The notes under the pieces are model-generated. The model made no database searches, was not told the origin of the DNA, and was given only the letters and a program-made list of their open reading frames with translations. Both the position numbers and the translations under genes were made by a program. A DNA stretch of 64,000 bases from Mugil cephalus (lineage: Eukaryota; Chordata; Actinopteri; Mugiliformes; Mugilidae): contig NC_061790.1 in NCBI RefSeq assembly GCF_022458985.1, forward strand, positions 17,526,397 to 17,590,396. Direction: 5' to 3'. Positions 49,086 through 57,549 of this stretch are shown here, piece after piece (the first letter of the stretch is position 1; every line of letters begins with the position of its first letter).

Positions 49086-49110
49086 TATCCTTATCCTTAT
49101 CCTTATCCTT
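49086..49110. repeat. TATCCT hexanucleotide tandem repeat
   Basis: About four copies of tatcct lie just downstream of the first thrombomodulin gene. Confidence 0.85.
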
Positions 49111-49259
49111 CATAGCATCAGTATACTAATATCGCACCTGCGAAACCTGTACCCTCCAAAACACTGTTCTGTTTTAGAGCGTTCACCTGTACATTCACAT
49201 GTCGAGCACGAACTGTCTCTGAAAATAGATTTCTGTTTCTAAACAAATGTCTATGTCTA

Positions 49260-50918
49260 TCAATTATCACTAGTCACCTGGCGTAAGCCGTGGGCCTCTT
49301 CCTCTGTCGCTTTGAGTGCACTCTCCATCTTCCCTCTGCGGCTCAGCATGTGATGGGCCAGAAAAACCACCACCACGAGAAAAAGCACCGTGCAAACTAT
49401 TATTGCCACAAGACCCCCCACTGTCACCGCAGAGGAGGGCTGAAGAGTAGGACCAGGTGAAGAGTGGATGTTCGGATGTGTGGGGACGCTTGGCTGCGTG
49501 GTCATCCCGGAGCCCTCTCCTCCTGCGTCTGTGTCATCATCATCGATTTTGACGCACTTGTATCCGTCTAGAAGTCTTTTTCCGGGAGAGCACAAGCACA
49601 GATAGCTTCCGAATGTGTTCCTACATTTCTCATCACAATAAGAGTGATCGCACTCATTGATGTCTATGCAAACAGAACCGCCGGGTCTCTCCTCTAATAG
49701 AAAGCCGTCAGGACAGTAGCAGTGGAACCTGTTGTTTGGGTCGCACTCTGCGGTGCACTCCTGCGCCGCGCAGTGAAGTTCGCACTTACCCGGCGACTCT
49801 GGGTCCACTCTAAAACCGTCATAGCACGAGCAGCTGTAGCTCCCAGGGGTGTTGATGCATTTGTGCTCACACGGAGCAGAAGTGCACTCGTCCTCGTCCT
49901 CGCACTCTCCTTCTTTCATTATGTATCCGGGCTTGCAGACGCACTCAAACCGGCCGACGGTGTTGACGCACATGAGGTTCTCCCCGGGGCACTGCCGCTT
50001 GTCCGCGCAGTCGTTGACGTCCAAGCACGATCTGCCGTCATCCCCCAGCTGAAAGCCGTGGTCGCAGGCGCACTCGTAAGAGCCTCCAACTTCATAGCAG
50101 AAGTGGTCGCAGCGCAGGGCCAGGCACGGCTCGTCAGTCACCTGCACCTCGCAGGTCACTTCATTTACAGTGTTGACGGTTTTTCCCGGCGGGCAGTAGC
50201 AGGACGGGGCTTTATCGGGGCCCACTCCGCATCTATATTCGCACCCGCCTTCATTGATGTCGCAGCTCCAGGGGGCTGGCAGCCAGCTTTCGGAAAAACA
50301 GATGTGTCGCTTCCCAGACGGCCTTTGAATAGCGGTGCTTCCAGGAGGCAAAGAGAGCACGTCTTCCCCGGAAAACCCGTATGGAGTTACGTAGAAGACA
50401 GTCTCGTTCGGTGCAGCTGGAAAGCGCATACATGGTTCACTGAAGCTGTATTCACAGAGAAACCCGGCCACGTGTTCTTCACACGGCGCCTGGGTCCATT
50501 TAAACTCGTCCTCTGGGGAAAGTGAGACGCAGCGAGGAGCAGAGCAGCCGCTGTCGAAATCTGACCGCCAGTTGGAGTAGTCGCTCTTGCTGTCTTTGGT
50601 TACCCACTGGAAGCCATTGAGCCCAGAAGCAGCGGCGGGGTCTGGGCAGCCGGACGGCAGATGTAAACCTATCCAGAATTTTCCCGTTAAGGTCCCCAAC
50701 AACATGGAAAGAACATCGTGCGCCACAGAGGAGCGCACTGTCATTAAATGCCCGCCTTTGTCTTCACACTGAGTTTGTGCGGTCAAGAAGTTGGTTGGAT
50801 CCGGAAACACAGTGAAACACTCGTTCCCAATGCAGCATCCGTTATTCGTCTCTGCCCCGCCGGCTCTTCCCCCCGAGAAAACCAACACGACGACACCCAC
50901 CCACGTAACATTATTCAT
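49260..50918 (-). CDS. thbd: Thrombomodulin (six-EGF form, single exon)
   Basis: Thrombomodulin is an endothelial surface receptor that binds thrombin and redirects it to protein C activation. The 552-residue ORF is intronless, as in mammalian THBD (575 aa). A signal peptide (about 1-22) is followed by a C-type lectin-like domain (28-157; FWIGLHLP, CEEHVAGFLCEY) without a classical EPN/QPD calcium motif. Six EGF modules span 226-457. The fifth (TAECDPNNRFHCYCPDGF) resembles thrombomodulin EGF5, and the sixth (DINECDHSYCDEKCRNTFGSY) is calcium-binding. A Ser/Thr/Pro stretch with an acidic GSG site (469-471) precedes a membrane helix (503-521) and a 31-residue tail. The ATG has A at -3 and a TATA box about 90 nt upstream. 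CD93 is the main alternative, but six EGFs and the EGF5 pattern favour thrombomodulin. Confidence 0.9.
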   Translation of the reverse strand: MNNVTWVGVVVLVFSGGRAGGAETNNGCCIGNECFTVFPDPTNFLTAQTQCEDKGGHLMTVRSSVAHDVLSMLLGTLTGKFWIGLHLPSGCPDPAAASGLNGFQWVTKDSKSDYSNWRSDFDSGCSAPRCVSLSPEDEFKWTQAPCEEHVAGFLCEYSFSEPCMRFPAAPNETVFYVTPYGFSGEDVLSLPPGSTAIQRPSGKRHICFSESWLPAPWSCDINEGGCEYRCGVGPDKAPSCYCPPGKTVNTVNEVTCEVQVTDEPCLALRCDHFCYEVGGSYECACDHGFQLGDDGRSCLDVNDCADKRQCPGENLMCVNTVGRFECVCKPGYIMKEGECEDEDECTSAPCEHKCINTPGSYSCSCYDGFRVDPESPGKCELHCAAQECTAECDPNNRFHCYCPDGFLLEERPGGSVCIDINECDHSYCDEKCRNTFGSYLCLCSPGKRLLDGYKCVKIDDDDTDAGGEGSGMTTQPSVPTHPNIHSSPGPTLQPSSAVTVGGLVAIIVCTVLFLVVVVFLAHHMLSRRGKMESALKATEEEAHGLRQVTSDN

Positions 50919-51005
50919 GTTTGAACTTCGGTTGCTTCTTTTTAAGTTCTTGTTCGTGTCGCCAGTCTATTTGCTTTAAGTTTGTTTGAGAAACTGTTGT
51001 GCTCG

Positions 51006-51016
51006 TATTTATAAAA
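51006..51016 (-). promoter_or_regulatory. thbd: TATA box of the six-EGF thrombomodulin gene
   Basis: TTTTATAAATA on the - strand lies 88-98 nt upstream of the ATG at 50,918. This puts transcription start near 50,980 and predicts a 5' UTR of about 60 nt. A GC-rich patch with CACCC/GGGGG-type elements follows at 51,165-51,200. Confidence 0.7.
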
Positions 51017-51200
51017 CCCCAACTCCATAATATTGTTCCCACGGAGGAAGGGAGTTCCTCTTAAAGTCACTTCTGCGCGCTGTCCCTCTGCACTCATGAG
51101 CTCGGCAAGGCACATCCCCGCTTTACGCACGGCTTTTACGCACGTACGCATCCAATCCGCGCGCACGCAAGGGGGGCTTTAACCCAACGCCCCCTGTTTT

Positions 51201-52904
51201 CAGTAGTTCCTCCCAACTCCACTCTGTCCACCACGTCAGTAGAATCAGGAGTTCGCTCTGTGCCCAGACTTAAACCCTAGTTTTCCTGGAAGGGAGTTCA
51301 ACGTTACTTTTCATCCAGCAACTTCTCCGAACATGAACTCATATCTTTAATTAGTGTAAAGAAAAAAATTAAAATGTTTTCAAACGTTAAGACCACTTTT
51401 CTGAAATGCAGCTTCTTCTTTTTTTTCTTTAAAAAAAAAAAATAAATAAAAAAATAATTTACATTTTCTGCTTGTACTGAGGCTGAGCTACCTTAACATA
51501 TAGGGAGTTTACTTTAACTACATCATATGAAATCTGAGATAACTGACAATGCACTTCTGAAGTACCATGCACTCTTGTTTGCATGTATGTTTTACCTGGA
51601 TGCAAGAATGAATGAATCTTCTAATGTATGCTGCTCTCTCCTTTTCTGTTGATCTACCAGGTGAGCTGGTTCACCCCTCTGTATGAGCTGGGTTCTGCTC
51701 ATGTGGACGCTAAAGGGGACGGTTTTCTTTGCCACTGAGAGTCTCAGTCTCGGGTAAAACATTTTGAATCGACTTTATGAATCGAAACGAAGGGGATGAA
51801 TATTACCACCCTCACTGAACAGCACTGGTAAAAAGCCTCAGAAAGAAAACAGAATAAGTGAAAGCAGGAGTTTAAATACGTGGGCTATTGCGTGTGTCAC
51901 ACGAGCAGTTTGCGAACTGAACACGGTTTTGCAGCAGTTTGTTTCGCTGGATTCTGAAAAACAATTAAAACTAAGTCAAAGCATGCTACTACATTTAAAA
52001 GGGGAAGATGCAGGAAAATACTGAACAAATATATAGCATGTATCATCATTTAATATCGACACCACAAAGTGAGAGCTTGTAGCTGGACTGTTACACAGTG
52101 GTTAAACATTTTCAGGAGGTGTTCCTTTACATAGGTAGACCATAGACCATAGCAGAACATTCACGTTTTACATTCATGTCAGTGTGATCTGTCAATATAT
52201 GTCTGTCACACAGTAAAGTGTGGTACATTCACTCTCATGTACATTTCAGTGTAGTAAATTCACTCTCGTGTACATTTCAGTGTAAGCAGTTATTGAGCAG
52301 GTTAACTCCTCAGCAACAACCGAGATAATGCTCTAATACACGTAGTTAGACTAAACTGTAAATCCATTAATACTGAGTTATCATTGTGGTATTTACAAGT
52401 TTTTTTTTATCATAGCTAAAGTGGTTCATTATGGCACAAATCACTACATAAAGAGCCACATGTGTGATGAAACCACTTTGCAACTGACTATATCCTTTTG
52501 GAGAAATAAGTCACTGGGTGGACCCGTGAGCCCGTCACTGACTTTTTACATCAGTCCGTCAACTTTTCAGGAGAATGCTAGAGTTTGTTTTTGATTTCAC
52601 GCTAGTCCGCTCTAAATCCAAATCACAGCTTTGAGTAAGCATCAGTTTCACAGTGAATGACCAGCAGGTAATGAACTTCTGGCTGAAACTGAATCTCTTT
52701 AGATCCTTTCTCCAAGTTTCAAAGTGTAAAGACAAAAATAGTGTTTATGGCAACTGATAATGATAATACATCACTTCAGATATACGAGATGGGATTTGAA
52801 TTCTGCAGAATTATATCATGGGCTTGTTGGAAGCTGCACTGTAATTAGAGAAAATAACCATTTAAGTACCATTATTTCTAGAATTTGGAGTCTTCTTCTT
52901 TGTT
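51201..52904. other. Spacer between the two thrombomodulin genes
   Basis: No coding region was seen. A 27-nt motif (attcactctcrtgtacattt cagtgta) occurs twice in tandem at about 52,227-52,284. The left part contains upstream regulatory sequence of the six-EGF gene, and the right end is the 3' UTR of the next gene. Confidence 0.6.
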
Positions 52905-52910
52905 TTTATT
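52905..52910 (-). terminator. Polyadenylation signal of the five-EGF thrombomodulin gene
   Basis: AATAAA on the - strand lies 243 nt beyond the stop codon at 53,153, followed by a T-rich stretch in the - strand sense. It is the first canonical signal noticed downstream. Confidence 0.5.
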
Positions 52911-53152
52911 TTAGAGCTGTATAAATTGGTACAACCAAGGAGGTCTTTTTTTCTTCAGCACAATACCAAATCACTGACTCCCTGAAGAAAGTTATTAAAG
53001 ACACTTTGTCGTTACAATCCCAACTCCGAAATCCCAACTTTGTTGTTAAATGCAGTGATGTATACCATGGAATTACAGTGCAAGATTGATGAAGTCCCAC
53101 TCTAGGCCTCTCTGTGGAGAAAACAGCTATACAAAGACGGTCCATGCCTCCG

Positions 53153-54673
53153 TTACAATCTTTGTGAGTCATTTCGGATCTGTTTGTCAAAGGAAAACCT
53201 CTTGTACGTGTCCGTGGTCACCTGCTGCAGATAGAAAATGTCGATATCGGGGGGTTTGAAGGTGTAAAGATGAATTGTTTTGCAACGTTTGGACATGCTT
53301 CGGGCCAGGAAGTACAGCAGCACCACACACAGCACCATGAACACGGAGATGCCCAACACGCTGCCGGTCTTGATGTAAGAGGGCAGTGTAGCTGGCTGAA
53401 TGGTGGCCGGGATACTGGCTCGCGGGATGACCTCGGTGGATGAACCCGATCCATCCTCCTTATAATCCTCTTTCACACACTTGTTCCTCCCCTGCAGCCA
53501 GAACCCTTCGTCGCACAAACACCTGTAACTACCATACGTATTTTCACACCTGTGATCACACATTGGCTGGTGCTCACATTCATTTATGTCAGTGCAAATG
53601 GTCGTGTTGTCCCTCATGTCTGAGACATAGCCATCGGGGCAGAAGCACTGGTCCGTGGAATGCGGGCATGAGGCCGGGCAGTCTCTCTCAGTGCAGTCTT
53701 GCTCACACTTTGTAGGATCTTTGTCTGACACCTTGAACCCCTTCCTGCAAAAACACTGGTAAACCCCGTTGAACTTGCGACAGTCCATGTGCTCACACTT
53801 TGAACAGATGGAGACATTCACACATTGTCCATTTTCTCTTTCGAAATCGTCTATGCACTCACATTTAAATTCTCCCTGGATTTTTGTACATTTCTCACCC
53901 TCAGCTGTGCAGGGGTTCCTCTCTTCGCACACATTCACCTTCTGCTGCACATTCTCGTAGCTCTTCTCGTCCTTTGCCAGCTTGTAGTTCTTGGCGCCAT
54001 CCGATGTGCAGGTGATGTTGTTCGCGTGGATAATCTGTCCTTCGGGACAAGCACAGGTGTCTGTGGCGGGGCTGCAGCTCTCCTCACATCCGCCGCCCAT
54101 CACCTCACATTTCCAGGGAGCTCGTTGCCAGCCGGAGGAGGGTGCGCACATGTACCTCGCGTCCAGGTGCTCACCGCCAGCCTTTCTCGTTTCAGCCCAC
54201 ATCCCCAGTGGAAACGTCTCTGAATCGGTCACCTCAAATCCCGTAGTCGTCCTGTACCTCACCTCCGCGCCCGCTGGAGCCTGTAAACGACTGCAGCTTT
54301 CCCCATGGTTATAATGGCACAGAAATCCGTCCAGTTTGGTGCCGCACGGCTCCCACGACGCCGCCACGCTCCGTCCCTTCATCACGGAGACGGCGGAGCA
54401 GTTTTCCGCTCCTGCCGTGAAGGTGTTGTGCACCCAGTATTTTTTGGCGAGCCCACGTACTGCACTCGTTAATCCCTTCGTGTCTTCTTCAGGCCTAAAC
54501 TTGAACAAATCTCCGTGCGTGTCTTCGCAGGCTTTCTTTGAATCTTGGAAGTCTCCCAGAGTTTCGAAGGAACACAGTTTCCCGGTGCAATGTCCGCTCC
54601 GACAGAGGATCCCCTCCAGCAGCGCGCAGAGGAGAAGCACACAGGACAGCAGCGCTTGTGCTGTAGAGTTCAT
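53153..54673 (-). CDS. Thrombomodulin-like receptor (five-EGF paralogue, single exon)
   Basis: An intronless ORF of 506 residues. The start is the ATG at 54,673 (atcATGa context, directly before a hydrophobic signal peptide, MNSTAQALLSCVLLLCALLEG); the in-frame TTG upstream at 54,709 is not a credible start. A reduced C-type lectin-like domain spans about 24-121 and lacks the usual WIGL strand. A cysteine-containing spacer follows, then EGF1 at 196-222 and a 26-residue linker with no cysteines where EGF2 should be. Four more EGFs lie at 249-284, 290-323, 327-360 and 362-399; the last is a calcium-binding type (DINECEHQPMCDHRCENTYGSY). The acidic EDGSGSS at 406-412 is a possible glycosaminoglycan site. 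The membrane helix is at 437-457 and the tail is 49 residues, ending with YLQQVTTD and then SQRL. It is a diverged tandem copy of the neighbouring gene, and retained thrombin binding is unproven. Confidence 0.86.
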   Translation of the reverse strand: MNSTAQALLSCVLLLCALLEGILCRSGHCTGKLCSFETLGDFQDSKKACEDTHGDLFKFRPEEDTKGLTSAVRGLAKKYWVHNTFTAGAENCSAVSVMKGRSVAASWEPCGTKLDGFLCHYNHGESCSRLQAPAGAEVRYRTTTGFEVTDSETFPLGMWAETRKAGGEHLDARYMCAPSSGWQRAPWKCEVMGGGCEESCSPATDTCACPEGQIIHANNITCTSDGAKNYKLAKDEKSYENVQQKVNVCEERNPCTAEGEKCTKIQGEFKCECIDDFERENGQCVNVSICSKCEHMDCRKFNGVYQCFCRKGFKVSDKDPTKCEQDCTERDCPASCPHSTDQCFCPDGYVSDMRDNTTICTDINECEHQPMCDHRCENTYGSYRCLCDEGFWLQGRNKCVKEDYKEDGSGSSTEVIPRASIPATIQPATLPSYIKTGSVLGISVFMVLCVVLLYFLARSMSKRCKTIHLYTFKPPDIDIFYLQQVTTDTYKRFSFDKQIRNDSQRL

Positions 54674-54748
54674 GATGCCGATAATAAAAAGGCCTCTGCG
54701 TTTGACCAACCGAAACTATCGTCGCTACTGGAAGTTTAGTGATGCCCC

Positions 54749-54759
54749 CATTTATAGGC
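54749..54759 (-). promoter_or_regulatory. TATA box of the five-EGF thrombomodulin gene
   Basis: GGCCTATAAATGG on the - strand lies about 80 nt upstream of the ATG at 54,673. Transcription would start near 54,723, giving a 5' UTR of about 50 nt. It also supports the ATG at 54,673 over any upstream start. Confidence 0.75.
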
Positions 54760-54789
54760 CTCAGACTCTCTCTCACTCGCCCTTTTTTT

Positions 54790-57240
54790 TCTTTTTCTTT
54801 TCCTGAACGCGAGGAAGTGAGGGAGGCAGTTCCGTCCTGGCCATTGGTTTAAAGCCCCGGCCTGATTACTCAACCCCGGCTCTCCAGAAAGTCAGCCTTA
54901 TCTCAAAGAGACTGGCCCTTCAAAACGTGAAGAGAGCGAACATAATTCCGCAATCCTCTCCACAAGCGACCCTTAAATGTTTGTACTGAAAGTTTACACT
55001 GTATCTCAAATTAAGACATACAAGTCTCACTAAGGGATAGACATCTATAGGTAAAATGTTCTGAGGCAGAGCCCAGTAAATGCCCTTCATGTTTCACATT
55101 GCTTCAAATACAGCCTCTTAACATAAACAGAACATTGATTAACCTCTTTGTCCCTATGCCTATTTGTCTGCCTTATGTCATTTTTTCGTAGAAAATGAAA
55201 ATAAATGGGTTGTATCGTATTATATCTAAGGCCTGTATGAATAATTATGAATAATTTTGGTCACCTGTGACACCTGTGAGATTGCTACAAAAGTATTTGA
55301 ATAAAGATATATGTTACCTCGTCAGAGAAAATTTACCTGGAACAAAGTAGAAAATATACATTTCTGTTCTCGCCAAAAAATAAATAAATAAAATAAAACA
55401 CATTATTTAGAGTAAAAACCACCCCTGATATGTGGTTTAAAAGCCCAGTTCAAATATGAATTAGTAATGTAAAATCTGATGAGTAACTGTGCAAACGTAG
55501 ATGATAAAAAGGTGAATCTGAACAATTTTGGATGTTTTAGCCCATTTATGTCCAGGAGGAACCACCAGTTGTGTCTTTTGTCACATTTTGGCGCCATATG
55601 TGCCATTTGACTTTTCTCAGGTAGCAGTCTGACAAACTAATTTTGTTTCACTGATATATCAATAAATACAAATACAACAGTTTTGACTCATTCACCCAGA
55701 CCGTGTCTAAGAGGAGGCCTTCAGTGAAACTCAAAGGAGAATATTTCAACAACAAATTGGTCACTTTTAATGACTGACACCTCTATCAGCCAATCATTGT
55801 GGCTACAAACGTCTTTAAAGACAGCTGTCAGGGCAGCAGAATCACTTTGACGACTGGCTGGTGGAGCATTTGTCTGTTCAAGAGGCAGACATTTCTCCCA
55901 GGGGCTGGTGGAGACCAAAATGGAGATAAAATAAGAGGACATTAAAGTCTATGTCCAGGAACAGGACCTGAAATGAATGCAAATGTCAGTCTGTTAAGAA
56001 GATGAGTAAAAACCCATGTTTAGTGTCTTTGCCTTATCAGTTTTATAAGGTTATGATGCTTAGTTCTGAGTAAGTTCTGCTGCCTCTGATGAATGCAGCA
56101 CGAAAGACAGTTTTGAATTTGCAACTCTTACTTTCAACTTACTATTTTTACCTTGCATTACCTTCCCTGGAATAATAGAATAATCTTGTCCTTTCAAGAA
56201 GAACTCCTTCCAGGACAGAGAGTGACTCATGGATTAAGGTGGACGAACAACCCCAAAGTATAAAAATAACTGCAGAAACAATTGTCTGCGTTATGGTCAA
56301 TCTAAATCAGGCATCGGACTTAAGCTACTCAACGGTTTTGCTCTGATTGTCAGCGCTTCCCTCAGGGTGGCGGCAGCCTAGGCGTCAAAGAGGGAGTTAC
56401 AGGACACGGAAACAAACTGTGACTATATTATATAAACGTGCTGCCGTGGACTATTGTTGTTGCTTGAGCGTTTCCAGGGGCAGTTCTCTGCCGATCTGAA
56501 GGAATTCTGATTGATTCCCTCCCAGAGTGACTCAGTGAATGCCATAAGTGATCTCTGAGTGCAATAAAGCATAAGATCACGAGGAAATAATGATGTACTG
56601 TAAATGAGTTTCAGCTTCAGTGATCTGAAGTGACACATGAGGTGCTAATCTCAATGCTATTTCAGTCCCTGCTTATTTCCGCTTATGAATTGGGTTGGGT
56701 TTGATGGAATGGGGTGGAGGGGATGTGGCCAACGCATAAAGGGAAGGAATCCTTTGTTCCCGACGTACAAAAAAAAATAATCATTAGACTGTTTATATTT
56801 GATTAGCAAACGATTTTTTTTTTAAAGTCTGACCTTCGCCAGCATGTCTAGCAACAGGCGGCATGGATTTAGTGTGATACGCAGTTCTGTGTATGAAGTC
56901 GGCCTGGCGACAAAAAACGGGGAAGCTGGTCTCTGTAAATATTTTCGCTATATATATCTTCAATGCAGGGCTTACCCAGGAGAGCGTTCAAGATTGTCCT
57001 AACAACCTTCCAAATCAAATCTGTTCTTTCCAGTCTTGTCATTTGCTGTGTTTCGTCAGTTTAACTATGTGATTCACTTTATTTGACCGGGTTTGGTGCC
57101 ACGAACAACGTCCTCTGTACAGTCTTGTTTTTAATCCAATCCAGTTTCTAAAGTATTCTGTCTTCAGTACTCCAGGAGGCAAATATTATACTTGAAATTA
57201 CAAACCCTGTGTTACACAGCGCTGTATTAAGAAATTGAAA
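54790..57240. other. Intergenic, no gene seen
   Basis: Upstream flank of the second thrombomodulin gene. No ORF has domain content. Sequence near 54,830-54,930 is GC-richer and may hold promoter-proximal elements; the rest is AT-rich. Confidence 0.6.
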
Positions 57241-57244
57241 TTAG

Positions 57245-57320
57245 AATAGATGGATAGACAGGTACTTTATTTATCCCGTGGTGAAATTCGGCATCCTGTA
57301 GTAGCATTACACACAGACGG
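57245..57320 (-). repeat. LINE 3'-end remnant
   Basis: On the + strand gatggatagacaggtacttt atttatcccgtggtgaaatt is the reverse complement of a common fish LINE 3' terminus (gaaattt...gggataaataaagt followed by tatc units). No coding part is attached, which is typical of 5'-truncated insertion. AT-rich simple sequence follows to about 57,550. Confidence 0.55.
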
Positions 57321-57549
57321 GAAGAATTAAAAGTATGAACTGAATAAAACATACAAGTATATACAAATATACAATGTTATACAAAATACAACATATACAA
57401 CAATATATTTTATATTACAACAATAAAATATAAACTATATTCACATCTATAGATATATTATGCAATAATATAGATATGAAGATATGTGGTAATAAACAAA
57501 TAAAGAGAAATATATAATGAAATAATAATAAAAAATGTATATGTACTCT

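Noticed and set aside
49722..50525. 267-residue open frame on the + strand
   Set aside because: It is exactly antisense to the thrombomodulin coding exon. GC-rich coding sequence often leaves the opposite strand open, and it has no domain, signal or splice support.
54674..54709. N-terminal extension of the five-EGF thrombomodulin (MVKRRGLFIIGI)
   Set aside because: The upstream codon is TTG, not ATG. The ATG at 54,673 has a good context, is followed at once by a signal peptide, and lies at a sensible distance from the TATA box.
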